From Thermosediminibacterales bacterium (GTDB taxonomy: Bacteria; Bacillota; Thermosediminibacteria; Koleobacterales; JARRCM01), in the NCBI GenBank assembly GCA_029982205.1, contig JARRCM010000019.1, positions 1-38,294 of the forward strand: DNA of 38,294 nucleotides, in the 5' to 3' direction. The position numbers and the translations under genes were made by a program. The notes under the pieces are model-generated. The model had not been told where the DNA came from, did no database searches, and was given only the letters and a program-made list of their open reading frames with translations. Shown piece by piece: positions 19,798 to 30,327 of the stretch (its first letter is position 1; each line of letters opens with the position of its first letter).

Positions 19798-19824
19798 GCT
19801 TGATAAAAAGAAATATGTTATAAT
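19796..19824 (+). promoter_or_regulatory. Promoter of the ribbon-helix-helix gene
   Basis: TTGCTT, 17 bp, TATAAT, with an extended -10 TG (TGTTATAAT). It lies 43 bp upstream of the ATG at 19867. TATATCCGTATATATCC repeats between promoter and ribosome binding site could be the autoregulatory operator. Confidence 0.65.
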
Positions 19825-19866
19825 AATATCAAAATATATCCGTATATATCCGGAGGTGACAAAAGG

Positions 19867-20109
19867 ATGTTGAAAAAAAGATTGGAAATTTTAATAAGCA
19901 ATGATGAATTTCTTCTTTTAAAAGAAAAGGCTCGTGAATCCAAATGCTCCATAGGAGAATTAGTTAGGGAATCAATACGTGAAAAATATTTTGTTGATAA
20001 AGAAAGTTCAAGAAAAGATGCATTAAAAAAAATAGCTTCATCCGACTTAGCGCTTCCCGAGGCTGTTGAATGGGAAGATATAGAAAAACACTCATCACTA
20101 CCCATATAA
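19867..20109 (+). CDS. Ribbon-helix-helix antitoxin-like protein, orphan
   Basis: 80-residue protein. Residues about 4-40 (RLEILISNDEFLLLKEKARESKCSIGELVRESI) fit a CopG/RHH DNA-binding fold: one beta strand and two helices. The tail SSRKDALKKIASSDLALPEAVEWEDIEK is of the kind that wraps a VapC/PIN toxin in RHH-VapC modules. GGAGGTGA lies 7 bp upstream. No toxin follows: the last 12 bp overlap the 3' end of convergent spmB. It is either a solitary regulator or the remainder of a toxin-antitoxin pair. A tandem near-repeat (ATATCCGTATATATCC) just upstream is a candidate binding site. Confidence 0.75.
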   Translation: MLKKRLEILISNDEFLLLKEKARESKCSIGELVRESIREKYFVDKESSRKDALKKIASSDLALPEAVEWEDIEKHSSLPI

Positions 20110-20634
20110 CCTCTCCACTATATATACTGCTCCCAGAAAGGCCGCAAAATCAGCCATAAGCCCTACGGGTATGGCATATTTAGTCTTTTTAACACCTATC
20201 GAGGCAAAATATATTGCGATAATATAAAAAGTTGTGTCGGTGCTTCCAACTACAGCTGCTGCCATCCTCCCGAATAACGAATCAGGTCCGTATGTATCGA
20301 AAACCTCCATAGCCATACCAAGGGCTGCAGGCCCGGAAAGGGAACGGGTGATTGATACCAGAAGTATTTCACCAGGTATATGAAACACCTTTAAGATAGG
20401 GTCAATAAGCTTTATAAAAAGATATATTGCCCCAGATTCCCGAAAAATCCCTACGGCCACATATATCCCGATAATAAAAGGGATTATCTTCACCGCTATC
20501 ATAAGCCCTTCCTTGGCGCCATCGACAAACACCTCAAAGATTTTTACTCCCTTTATGTATCCGTGTATTAAAATTATAAACATAATAAATGGAACCGCCC
20601 ACATAGAAAGGTGGGTAACAGCATTAACAAACAT
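20098..20634 (-). CDS. spmB: Spore maturation protein B
   Basis: 178-residue integral membrane protein of the nucleoside-recognition (Gate) domain family. With SpmA it is needed for full spore-core dehydration in Bacillus and Clostridium. Hydrophobic helices are visible at about 8-25, 45-65, 78-95 and 118-175; FRESGA, ITRSLSGPAALG and TDTTFYIIAIYFASIGVKK are characteristic. It starts 9 bp after spmA and ends overlapping the RHH gene tail to tail. Confidence 0.92.
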   Translation of the reverse strand: MFVNAVTHLSMWAVPFIMFIILIHGYIKGVKIFEVFVDGAKEGLMIAVKIIPFIIGIYVAVGIFRESGAIYLFIKLIDPILKVFHIPGEILLVSITRSLSGPAALGMAMEVFDTYGPDSLFGRMAAAVVGSTDTTFYIIAIYFASIGVKKTKYAIPVGLMADFAAFLGAVYIVERLYG

Positions 20635-20643
20635 TTACAACCC

Positions 20644-21240
20644 TTACCTCCCCCAGCGCTTTTTTATCCGGTAATATGTGCGAAAAATATAATCGGCTGT
20701 TATGGCTGTAGCTGTGGAACATGTTGTTGCAAAAAGAATACAGCTGATAATATCTGTTGGGTTTTTAGCCCCTGCCGAAGCCCTTAAGCCTATTATTGTA
20801 GCAGGCACAAGGGTAACGCTGGAAGTGTTTATTGCAAGAAATGTGCACATAGCTTCAGTTGCGGTATCAGGTTCATCATTAAGTTGCTGCATTTCAGCTA
20901 TTGCTTTAAGGCCGAACGGAGTTGCCGCACTGCCGAAACCCAACAGGTTGGCGCTCATGTTCATTAACATAGAACCCATGGCAGGATGCCCCTCGGGGAT
21001 AGAAGGAAACAGGTATTTTACAAGAGGATACAGCATACGGCTCAGGGCTTCTATCAATCCCGATTTTTCAGCTATCTTTGCTATTCCCAACCACAGGCTT
21101 ATTATTCCAACAAGGCCGAAAATTTTTTCCACTGCAGATGCCGCAGAATTAACGGCTGCCTGTGTAATAACCTCAATATTGCCGTTAATAGCTGCAACAA
21201 TAATCCCGATGACTATTAGAGAAGTAAAAATTATATTCAT
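20644..21240 (-). CDS. spmA: Spore maturation protein A
   Basis: 198-residue membrane protein paired with SpmB. Gate-domain motifs include LWLGIAKIAEKSGLIEALS, MLMNMSANLLGFGSAATPFG and FLAINTSSVTLVPATIIG. The gene order spmA-spmB is conserved in spore-formers, and in some genomes the pair is fused. AGGTTTTT precedes the start. No confident mother-cell promoter could be placed upstream. Confidence 0.93.
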   Translation of the reverse strand: MNIIFTSLIVIGIIVAAINGNIEVITQAAVNSAASAVEKIFGLVGIISLWLGIAKIAEKSGLIEALSRMLYPLVKYLFPSIPEGHPAMGSMLMNMSANLLGFGSAATPFGLKAIAEMQQLNDEPDTATEAMCTFLAINTSSVTLVPATIIGLRASAGAKNPTDIISCILFATTCSTATAITADYIFRTYYRIKKRWGR

Positions 21241-21316
21241 AAAAACCTCTCCCGTTTATAGATTTTGTTATGTATCATGTTATATATATTAACACCATTT
21301 TCTTAATATAACTTCC

Positions 21317-21346
21317 TTGCACAAACAAAACAAAATACGATAAAAT
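21317..21346 (+). promoter_or_regulatory. Putative promoter of the ctp protease gene
   Basis: TTGCAC (21317-21322) followed 17-18 bp later by ATAAAAT, 34 bp before the ATG at 21380. The -35 box is better than the -10. Confidence 0.4.
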
Positions 21347-21379
21347 GAAAGAAAGCCAAACAGGAGGAGGAGAATATAA

Positions 21380-22834
21380 ATGTTTAACACCCAAAGCAAA
21401 AGACGGTATCTAAAAATCATAGCATTGGTATCGGTAATAGTGTTTATTGGATTTGTGCTTCTTAGTGCTGCGATAGCGTTTGCAGAAGACGAAGGAAGCA
21501 GCCAGGAAGAAACTCAGCAAAACCTGCAGGACAGCAGTCAGATTAAGCTGTTTATCAAAATAATAGAATACATACAAAAATATTACATCAAAGAGGTATC
21601 CCTTAATGACCTTATAAAAGGCGCTATCAGGGGGATGATAAACTCACTTGACGACCCGTATTCAAACTACTTTGACCGGCAGTCTTATGATGAGTTTAAA
21701 CTAAACACTTCTGGCACATATGGAGGTATCGGAGTAGTTATAGGAATGAGAGACGGTTTTGTAACTATTGTTTCTCCCATAGAAGGCGGGCCGGGTGAAA
21801 AGGCAGGACTTCAACCGGGAGATAAAATCATAAAGGTAGACGGCAAAGATATAACAGATAAAAACACAAGTGAAGTAGCACAGCTTATCAGAGGCGAAAA
21901 AGGCACACAGGTTCAAATAAGTGTAGTCAGAGAAGGGGAATCACATGTTTTAAACTTTGTTATAACAAGGGACATCATAGAACTGAATCCAATTGAACAT
22001 AAAATCATGGAAGAGAACCTGGGATATATCAAGATATCAAGCTTCAATGACAACACTGAAGAATACCTCGAAAAAGCCCTTAAGGAGTTTAAAGACAAAA
22101 AAGTTAAAGGAATAGTGCTTGACCTGAGGGGAAACCCCGGAGGCATTTTGGACCAGGCAGTTAAAGTGGCAGGAAAGTTCATGCCTCCAGGCCCTGTAGT
22201 AAAGATACAAAACAGGGATGGAGAAGAGAAGACATATTCATCAGAGGGAAACTACTACAGCTTTCCTATGGTAGTTCTTGTTAACGGAGGAAGTGCCAGC
22301 GCATCAGAAATAGTAGCGGGGGCACTGCAGGACCACGGTGTAGCTACAATAGTCGGCACACAGACATACGGCAAGGCAACAGTTCAGACCACCGCAAACC
22401 TGGGCTCGCTTGGCGGATTTAAACTGACCATAGCCAACTATCTTACCCCTAAAGGCCGCAACATAAATGAAAAAGGCATAACCCCAGATGTAGTGGTAGA
22501 ACCTGCAAAGAAAGGCCCAAGCCATGACGAATTCGCTCCGTTGGGCAAAGAACGTTTAATAAAGAAAGGTACTATAGGCCTTGATGTTTACGGTATCCAG
22601 CAGAGGCTGGAATATCTGGGGTTTAACCCGGGGCCTGTTGACGGCATCTATGGCCAGAAAACCGCCCGGGCTGTTGCAAACTTCCAACAGGCCAAAGGCC
22701 TTCCAATTGTAGGAGTTGTTAATGCTGAAACATATGCTGCTCTCAAGAAAGCCGTATCCGAAAAAGAATCCAAAGAAAACTCAATAGATGTTCAGCTGAA
22801 TAAGGCGATAGAAATATTAAAGCAAAAACTATAA
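21380..22834 (+). CDS. C-terminal processing peptidase (S41, CtpA/CtpB type)
   Basis: 484-residue secreted protease. An N-terminal membrane/signal segment (IIALVSVIVFIGFVLLSAAIAFA) precedes a PDZ domain at about 110-195 (YGGIGVVIG.RDGFVTIVSPIEGGPGEKAGL.PGD). The S41 catalytic core contains LDLRGNPGG, and the Ser-Lys-Gln residues fall at about S307 in GGSASASE and K332/Q336 in YGKATVQ. A C-terminal PG_binding_1 domain (LDVYGIQQRLEYLGFNPGPVDGIYGQKT) at about 400-460 would tether it to peptidoglycan. Bacillus CtpB cleaves SpoIVFA during sporulation; a similar role here is possible but unproven. It is monocistronic, with AGGAGGAGG upstream. Confidence 0.93.
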   Translation: MFNTQSKRRYLKIIALVSVIVFIGFVLLSAAIAFAEDEGSSQEETQQNLQDSSQIKLFIKIIEYIQKYYIKEVSLNDLIKGAIRGMINSLDDPYSNYFDRQSYDEFKLNTSGTYGGIGVVIGMRDGFVTIVSPIEGGPGEKAGLQPGDKIIKVDGKDITDKNTSEVAQLIRGEKGTQVQISVVREGESHVLNFVITRDIIELNPIEHKIMEENLGYIKISSFNDNTEEYLEKALKEFKDKKVKGIVLDLRGNPGGILDQAVKVAGKFMPPGPVVKIQNRDGEEKTYSSEGNYYSFPMVVLVNGGSASASEIVAGALQDHGVATIVGTQTYGKATVQTTANLGSLGGFKLTIANYLTPKGRNINEKGITPDVVVEPAKKGPSHDEFAPLGKERLIKKGTIGLDVYGIQQRLEYLGFNPGPVDGIYGQKTARAVANFQQAKGLPIVGVVNAETYAALKKAVSEKESKENSIDVQLNKAIEILKQKL

Positions 22835-22947
22835 GAAGAGCGTAGCTTGCCCTCAAAGGAAGAAGAAGGAGTTTTATCAGCCAATCGAATAGAAATTTGT
22901 GGATCTTAAGGAATTTTTAGAGTATATTTGAAGTAGGAGGTGTAGTT

Positions 22948-23235
22948 ATGAATATCGAAACGATAAAACAAAAGGCTGTTCCTATTTTAAGAAAATATGG
23001 GATTAAAAAAGCTTCTGTTTTCGGTTCATTTGCACGTTACGAACAAACAAAAAATAGTGATATTGATATATTAATTGAATACTCTCCCGGAGTGGAAAAA
23101 TCACTTCTCAAAAGAATAGAATTAAAAAATGAATTGCAAAAAGCCCTAAACAAAGATGTAGATGTAATGACAGAACAGGCAATATCACCTTTGATACGAG
23201 AAAATGTTTTAAAAGAAAAGAGGGAAATCTTTTGA
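22948..23235 (+). CDS. mntA: MntA-type nucleotidyltransferase antitoxin
   Basis: 95-residue minimal nucleotidyltransferase. [20 protein letters not shown] shows the GS..(10)..DxD catalytic signature near residues 27-44. In characterised MntA-HepT pairs this protein neutralises the HEPN RNase by adding AMP residues to a tyrosine. AGGAGGTG sits 7 bp upstream. Its TGA overlaps the TTG start of hepT (TTGA), so translation is coupled. It is AT-rich compared with ctp and pyrG on either side, which suits a mobile module. Confidence 0.88.
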   Translation: MNIETIKQKAVPILRKYGIKKASVFGSFARYEQTKNSDIDILIEYSPGVEKSLLKRIELKNELQKALNKDVDVMTEQAISPLIRENVLKEKREIF

Positions 23236-23570
23236 AAAAGGATATAGTTTATTTAAAACACATTCTTGAAAGTATTGAATTAATTGAAAAATATATACAG
23301 AACATTAAAGAAGATAAATTTATAATGGACACAGAAAAACAAGATGCAATAATAAGAAGATTTGAAATTATCGGTGAAGCTACAAAAAATATCAGTACGA
23401 ATACAAGAGAATCATACCCCGAGGTTCCGTGGAAACTTATGGCCGGGATGAGAGACATTCTAATACATGAATACTTTGGTGTAGATTTAGAAGAAATTTG
23501 GCAAACCGCTAAAAATGATCTACCTAAATTAAAAAAGCAAATTAATAGTATTTTAAAAGATTATAAGTAA
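23232..23570 (+). CDS. hepT: HepT-type HEPN ribonuclease toxin (DUF86)
   Basis: 112-residue all-helical HEPN protein. The catalytic motif RxxxxHxY appears as R74-DILI-H79-E-Y81; Y81 is the residue that partner MntA proteins AMPylate. [13 protein letters not shown] near residue 43 is typical of DUF86. The start is TTG overlapping the mntA stop, with no separate ribosome binding site beyond GGGAAATC. All expected toxin residues are intact, so the system is probably functional. Confidence 0.88.
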   Translation: MKKDIVYLKHILESIELIEKYIQNIKEDKFIMDTEKQDAIIRRFEIIGEATKNISTNTRESYPEVPWKLMAGMRDILIHEYFGVDLEEIWQTAKNDLPKLKKQINSILKDYK

Positions 23571-23587
23571 ACTATCTTTTACCTCCC

Positions 23588-23615
23588 TTGACATCACATA
23601 CACGGCTTGTATAGA
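23588..23615 (+). promoter_or_regulatory. Promoter of pyrG
   Basis: Perfect TTGACA, 16 bp, TATAGA, about 57 bp upstream of the pyrG start. I see no terminator in the short leader, and no obvious run of G near the predicted start of the kind used by reiterative pyrG control in Bacillus. Confidence 0.6.
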
Positions 23616-23668
23616 ATTAAGAGTATGGTTTTAAACTAATGAGAGCGGACATGAATTGAGGGGGTTAA

Positions 23669-25318
<1,650 letters not shown>

Positions 25319-25434
25319 TTCTTACGTCAATCAATTGGTCCGGAGACCTGCAGCCGAACATTAACAGCAGCCCGCCATTTGGGGCGCGCGAATGCGGTCC
25401 CTTCAGTGTGGGCAATAGGAGGAAAAATCCGAAT

Positions 25435-26508
25435 ATGAAACTCATATCAATAACAGAAAAGGACAGAGAAACATTTAACAGCTTTATGGCCAGCCACCCT
25501 AAAGGCCACATTCTTCAATCATTTGAATGGGGGGAAGTAAAAGAAACAACAGGCTGGCAGCCTTTGCGGTTCCTGGTGGTAGAAAATGACGATATAAAAG
25601 CAGGTATTACAATACTCAAACGGAAAATACCATTCAGGGGGAAAAGCATATTTTACGCCCCCCGCGGCCCCGTAGCAGATTATGAAGACCATAAAACCCT
25701 TGATTTTTTGTTTAGGGAAATAAAAAACGTAGCCCGAAAACACGGCGCCATATTTTTAAAACTTGACCCGGATATTCCCGCATACAGAAAAGATGTAACA
25801 GATTATTTAAAAAAAAGGGGGTTTATATCTGCCGATAAGGGCTTAAACTTTGAGGGAGTTCAGCCGAAGTTTGTGTTCCGCCTGCCCCTGGACAAAGACG
25901 AAGACGAGATGCTTAAATCCTTTCACTCCAAGACCCGCTACAACATCCGCCTGGCATACCGCAGGGGTGTTAAAATCAGGAAAAACTGCGCGAAACAGGA
26001 CTTAAAGGTTTTTTATGACATTCTTCAGGAGACTTCAGAACGGGATAAATTTCTTATACGTTCTTATGACTATTTTGAAACACTGTGGGACAAATTAGTA
26101 GAGAATAATCTTGCTAGACTGTTCATGGCAGAATATGAAGGCAGGCCCATCGCAGGCAGCCTCGCCTTTATTTTTGGCGATAAAGCATGGTATATCTACG
26201 GCGCATCAAGCAATAAACACCGCAACGTAATGCCAAACTATGCCCTCCAGTGGGAAATGATTAAATGGGCAAAAGCGCAGGGTTGCACAATGTATGACTT
26301 CCGCGGAGTATCTGGCGACCTCAGCCCTGATAATCCCCTTTACGGGCTTTACAGGTTTAAAAAAGGATTCAACGGAGAGTTTACCGAATTCATTGGAGAA
26401 TATGACCTTCCCTTTGATAGGGTGCTTTATTTCCTGTGGGAGCGCGTAATTCCCTTCTACCGCAAAACAAGGCGGCAGATGGTGAACCTGAAAAGGAAGT
26501 TTTTCTGA
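25435..26508 (+). CDS. FemX/FemAB-family peptidoglycan bridge aminoacyltransferase
   Basis: 357-residue member of the FemABX family, which transfers an amino acid from aminoacyl-tRNA to the stem-peptide lysine of lipid II. Two GNAT-like halves are visible: SFEWGEVKETTGWQPLRFLV near 30-50 and MFHSKTRYNIRLAYRRGV (FHSKTRYNIRLA) near 165, with NYALQWEMIKWAKAQGCTMYDFRGV near 275-300. It starts at ATG 25435, 10 bp after AGGAGG; in-frame codons from 25408 lie on that ribosome binding site. A 116-bp gap from pyrG holds a small GGTC-CGGA-GACC hairpin but no clear promoter, so it may be co-transcribed with pyrG. The amino acid added is unknown. Confidence 0.88.
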   Translation: MKLISITEKDRETFNSFMASHPKGHILQSFEWGEVKETTGWQPLRFLVVENDDIKAGITILKRKIPFRGKSIFYAPRGPVADYEDHKTLDFLFREIKNVARKHGAIFLKLDPDIPAYRKDVTDYLKKRGFISADKGLNFEGVQPKFVFRLPLDKDEDEMLKSFHSKTRYNIRLAYRRGVKIRKNCAKQDLKVFYDILQETSERDKFLIRSYDYFETLWDKLVENNLARLFMAEYEGRPIAGSLAFIFGDKAWYIYGASSNKHRNVMPNYALQWEMIKWAKAQGCTMYDFRGVSGDLSPDNPLYGLYRFKKGFNGEFTEFIGEYDLPFDRVLYFLWERVIPFYRKTRRQMVNLKRKFF

Positions 26509-26536
26509 TTATCTAACATCGGAGGTGACAAACCGC

Positions 26537-28921
26537 ATGAAAAAAATCCCGGAACTGCCGGTTGAAAAACTGAGGCGGCGCTGCGACCCCGCCCGTTTTA
26601 AATTTAAAACCACCGAAGACGTTCCGCCCCTTACCGGAATCATCGGCCAGGAAAGGGCAACTAAAGCAATGAACTTCGGCCTGAGGGTAAAAAACAAAGG
26701 TTACAACATCTTCATGGCCGGCCCGACAGGCACAGGCAAAACCAGCTATGCCCGTTCAATGATAAAACAGCTGGCGGCCCAGGGCAAGGCCCCTGATGAC
26801 TGGTGCTATATCTATAACTTCAGGGAACCGGAAAAACCCATAGCCATAAACCTGCCTGCCGGAAACGGGGAAAAGCTTGTTAAAGACATGGAGAGGCTCA
26901 TTGAAGAGTTTAAAAACGATATACCAAAAGCCTTGGACAGTGAAGACTACGAAAAACAGCGAAACGCTATAATGGAAAAATACCAGAAAGAAAGCAACAG
27001 CTTGATGGAAGCCCTCGAGCAAAAAGTCAGCAAACAGGGATTTGTCCTGAAAAGAACCGGGAAAGGCATATTCATTATACCCCTGTTTGAAGGCAAACCC
27101 ATGGAACAGGGCCAGATGGAAGCCCTTTCTGACGAACAGCGCAAAGAAATAGAGGAAAAGTCAAAGGCTGTACAGCTGCAGATGGATGAGACAATGCGCA
27201 AGATCAGAACACTTGAAAACCAGGCCAAAGAAGAAATTTCAACCCTGGAAAAGAAGATTGTGCTCACAGTAATCAGGCCTGACATAGAATATATGAAACG
27301 CCGGTATGAGAAGTTTCCGCGAGTTGTGGAATACCTTGATGAGATTCAAAAAGACGTAATTCAGCACCTCGACAGGTTTAAAATCAAAGACGACAAAGAT
27401 TCAGCCCTTCCTTGGTTTCTAACAGAACCGAGGGATGAGAGCTTCTTCATACGTTACAAAGTTAACCTTTTCGTAAACAACAGCGGTTGTGAAGGCGCGC
27501 CGATGGTCTGTGAAACAAACCCCACATACTACAACCTGTTTGGTAAAATCGAGGGGAAGGCCCAGTTCGGTGCCATTACCACAGATTTCACAATGATCCG
27601 CAGCGGCGCAATACACAGGGCAAACGGAGGCTACCTTGTCATACAGGCTCTGGATATTTTAAAAGAACCTTTTTCATGGAATGCCCTAAAAAGAACGCTG
27701 GATAACCGGGAGGCAGCGGTAGAAAACATCGGGGAAAGCTTTCGGGCAATACCCATAACCACAATAAAACCCGAACCGATACCCCTAGATGTCAAGGTTA
27801 TTCTGATCGGAAGCCCCTTCATATACCATTTACTTTACAACTATGACGAAGACTTCCGAAAACTGTTCAAAATAAAGGCAGACTTCGATGTTACAATGGA
27901 CCGGAACGATGAGAACATCGACAAATACGCTGCATTCATAAGTTCATTATGCCGGCGCGAAGGGCTAAAACACTTTGATGCTTCTGCCGTTGCCCGAGTA
28001 ATAGAACACAGCTCGAGATTGGCAGAAGACCAGATAAAACTTTCCACAAGGTTTAACGAAATTGTAGAGGTTCTTTATGAAGCAAGCGCCTGGGCAGAAT
28101 TAGACGATGCGGAATATGTAACTGAAGAACATGTAGAAAAAGCAATAGATGAAAAAGTCTACCGTTCAAGCATGATTGAAGACAAGATTCAGGAGATGAT
28201 TATAAGGGGAGAAATCCTTGTAGACACTTCAGGTGAAGCGGTAGGCCAGATAAACGGGCTGTCTGTATACCAGACAGGCGATTACTCCTTCGGCAGGCCC
28301 TCACGCATAACCGCCCGCACATATCTGGGCGAAGAAGGAATCATAAACATAGAAAGAGAAGCCAAAATGAGCGGCCGCATTCACGACAAAGGAGTGTTAA
28401 TACTTTCGGGTTACCTCGGCGGCAAGTATGCAGGAGAACGCCCCCTAACCCTTACCGCAACCCTTGCTTTCGAGCAGAGCTACGGAGGAGTCGACGGCGA
28501 CAGCGCATCATGTGCCGAACTTATTGCCCTGCTTTCAAGCATATCAGGCATCCCCATAAAGCAGAACATAGCCATCACAGGGTCCATAAACCAGAAAGGC
28601 GGCATACAGCCGATCGGAGGGGTCAACCAGAAAATAGAAGGATTCTTTAAAGTATGCCGGCAGCGGGGCTTAGACGGTAGCCATGGAGTGGTTATACCAA
28701 TCCAAAACGTCGACAACCTGATGCTGAACCGAGAAGTGATCGAAGCGGTAAAAACCGGGATGTTTCACATATACCCCGTAAAGACAGTAGATGAAGCGAT
28801 AGAGATAATGACAGGCATACCTGCTGACGAGTTCCATAAAAAAGTAAGCGGCCGCCTTGACCGGATGGCAGAAGAAGCCAAAAAACATTCTCCCTTATCC
28901 CAGGAGAACAAAACCGATTAA
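26537..28921 (+). CDS. Lon-family ATP-dependent protease (AAA_32/S16 type)
   Basis: 794-residue protease of the Lon-related (YcbZ/LonH-like) group rather than classical LonA. The Walker A motif GPTGTGKTS is at about residue 59, followed by a long helical insertion with strong coiled-coil character (about 115-250, rich in Glu/Lys/Gln). The C-terminal S16 domain has the nucleophile in GGVDGDSASCAEL near 655 and the lysine in GGVNQKIEGF near 698. The ATG at 26537 has CGGAGGTGA 10 bp upstream, 28 bp after femX, so the two are likely in one transcript. Substrates are unknown. Confidence 0.93.
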   Translation: MKKIPELPVEKLRRRCDPARFKFKTTEDVPPLTGIIGQERATKAMNFGLRVKNKGYNIFMAGPTGTGKTSYARSMIKQLAAQGKAPDDWCYIYNFREPEKPIAINLPAGNGEKLVKDMERLIEEFKNDIPKALDSEDYEKQRNAIMEKYQKESNSLMEALEQKVSKQGFVLKRTGKGIFIIPLFEGKPMEQGQMEALSDEQRKEIEEKSKAVQLQMDETMRKIRTLENQAKEEISTLEKKIVLTVIRPDIEYMKRRYEKFPRVVEYLDEIQKDVIQHLDRFKIKDDKDSALPWFLTEPRDESFFIRYKVNLFVNNSGCEGAPMVCETNPTYYNLFGKIEGKAQFGAITTDFTMIRSGAIHRANGGYLVIQALDILKEPFSWNALKRTLDNREAAVENIGESFRAIPITTIKPEPIPLDVKVILIGSPFIYHLLYNYDEDFRKLFKIKADFDVTMDRNDENIDKYAAFISSLCRREGLKHFDASAVARVIEHSSRLAEDQIKLSTRFNEIVEVLYEASAWAELDDAEYVTEEHVEKAIDEKVYRSSMIEDKIQEMIIRGEILVDTSGEAVGQINGLSVYQTGDYSFGRPSRITARTYLGEEGIINIEREAKMSGRIHDKGVLILSGYLGGKYAGERPLTLTATLAFEQSYGGVDGDSASCAELIALLSSISGIPIKQNIAITGSINQKGGIQPIGGVNQKIEGFFKVCRQRGLDGSHGVVIPIQNVDNLMLNREVIEAVKTGMFHIYPVKTVDEAIEIMTGIPADEFHKKVSGRLDRMAEEAKKHSPLSQENKTD

Positions 28922-28935
28922 TGTTCATTAAAACA

Positions 28936-28963
28936 AACAGCTCACCCTTCAGGGTGAGCTGTT
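28936..28963 (-). terminator. Terminator between convergent lon and SLH genes
   Basis: 12-bp perfect stem (AACAGCTCACCC / GGGTGAGCTGTT) with a TTCA loop. The minus-strand side is followed by TGTTTTAATG, so it serves the minus-strand SLH gene best; it may also stop lon transcripts. Confidence 0.85.
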
Positions 28964-28964
28964 C

Positions 28965-30104
28965 CTACTCCAATATCTCAATCTCTAAAGCCTCTATAGT
29001 CTCTCCATCCACTTTCCCCACAACCAGAACCTGGTCTCCCTGTTTGAATTCCGGTTCCGTTTCCGTATATTTAACAACTACAGCCTTCCTTTCACCATTT
29101 TCATATACACTTATGGTAAACTTGTTCTCATTCCTATCAACATCATTTATGTTTCCGATAACTCTAACATATTTTTCTTCAGTTTCCTGCTGTTTGATTA
29201 CCCGTATGAACATGATTTTACCTTTTTCATCAGTGACAAATGAAATACTGTAGCCTGAAACCAAACTTCCCAGCGAAACCCTTCCGGATTCGGAGAAAAC
29301 ATTAACATCTTCAGAGACTTTAAAATGCTGCATCCGGCCGTTTGCCAGCCTGAGGTTCAGGGCCTTCGTGCCTTCAGTAGATACCGCAAGGATTTCTGCT
29401 GTAAGTTCCTTTGAATCAGAGGGAACCGCCATATAGTCATCCAGCCGGGAAATCAAAACCGTCATTTCGGCCCGTGTAATAGCTTTATCCGGCCTGAAAG
29501 TATTATCTGTATATCCATTTAAAAGTCCCGTTTCTACCGCCTTGTCAATATAACCTTTTGCCCAGCCGGGGATATCCTCAGCGTCATCAAAATCAAACTC
29601 CGCTTCTTCAGATGGCTTTATATCACCTTCCATTCCCAGCGCTCTTACAACTATAACAGCAGCTTCTTTCCTTGTAAGTGAATCAACCGGCCTGAAGGTT
29701 TTCCCTCCCTCATCACCTTCCATCATTCCGAGCCGCCCCGCCATGTAAACATATGCCTGCTGCTCCGCAGGCAGTGCATAAGTGTCGTCAAACCCCGGGG
29801 TAAAACCGGGCGGTACCGCATTGAGAGGGTCATCATACCCTAAAAGCCTGACAAGCATCGTGGCAGTGTCAAGCCGGGTTATGGGGCTGTCAGGATGGAA
29901 CGTAGAGTCAGAATAACCGAATGCCACTCCTTTTAACATCATACGGACAATTTCCCCTTCAGCCCAGTGACCGTCTATATCGGAAAGTTTAACATTTCCG
30001 CTGACATCGGGGTCACCGGAAAAAGCCGCCGCCAGAGAAACAATAGAAAGTGAAAAGATAAAAGCGAAAAACAGTATTAAACTTAAAACTCTCTTTTTCC
30101 GCAT
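28965..30104 (-). CDS. SLH-domain surface protein with C-terminal OB-like domain
   Basis: 379-residue exported protein. The chosen ATG at 30104 has AGGGGATG about 9 bp upstream; an ATG at 30113 overlaps that site. The signal peptide is RKKRVLSLILFFAFIFSLSIVSLAAAF. Three SLH repeats follow: SDIDGHWAEGEIVRM, the degenerate YALPAEQQAYVYMAGRLGMM, and DAEDIPGWAKGYIDKAVETGLLNGY. The C-terminal 140 residues are beta-rich; the end (RVIGNINDVDRNENKFTISV to ALEIEILE) resembles a DUF5666-like barrel. It lies divergently from sppA with a 223-bp intergenic region. Confidence 0.88.
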   Translation of the reverse strand: MRKKRVLSLILFFAFIFSLSIVSLAAAFSGDPDVSGNVKLSDIDGHWAEGEIVRMMLKGVAFGYSDSTFHPDSPITRLDTATMLVRLLGYDDPLNAVPPGFTPGFDDTYALPAEQQAYVYMAGRLGMMEGDEGGKTFRPVDSLTRKEAAVIVVRALGMEGDIKPSEEAEFDFDDAEDIPGWAKGYIDKAVETGLLNGYTDNTFRPDKAITRAEMTVLISRLDDYMAVPSDSKELTAEILAVSTEGTKALNLRLANGRMQHFKVSEDVNVFSESGRVSLGSLVSGYSISFVTDEKGKIMFIRVIKQQETEEKYVRVIGNINDVDRNENKFTISVYENGERKAVVVKYTETEPEFKQGDQVLVVGKVDGETIEALEIEILE

Positions 30105-30327
30105 AGGAATCATCCCCTAAAACAGGATTTGCATCAACTTTAATAAGGTTGTTGCCAATATTATACCACAATTAAACTATTTACAATAACCCCTTTTGCA
30201 CATTAGTAACATAAATGTAAAAATTACATCAATTATAGAGGAATTAATGGAAGCAATATCTAATATAATAACGAAGGATAAGTAACAAACTAAGTTTGAA
30301 AACTGTCGTTACAAAAGGAGGGATCCC

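Noticed and set aside
25319-25434. GGTC-CGGA-GACC hairpin between pyrG and femX as a riboswitch
   Set aside because: The stem is only 4 bp and nothing else in the gap matches a known class or a terminator.
28921-29253. Plus-strand frame starting at the end of the lon gene
   Set aside because: It runs antisense through the SLH gene and across the terminator stem; no ribosome binding site.
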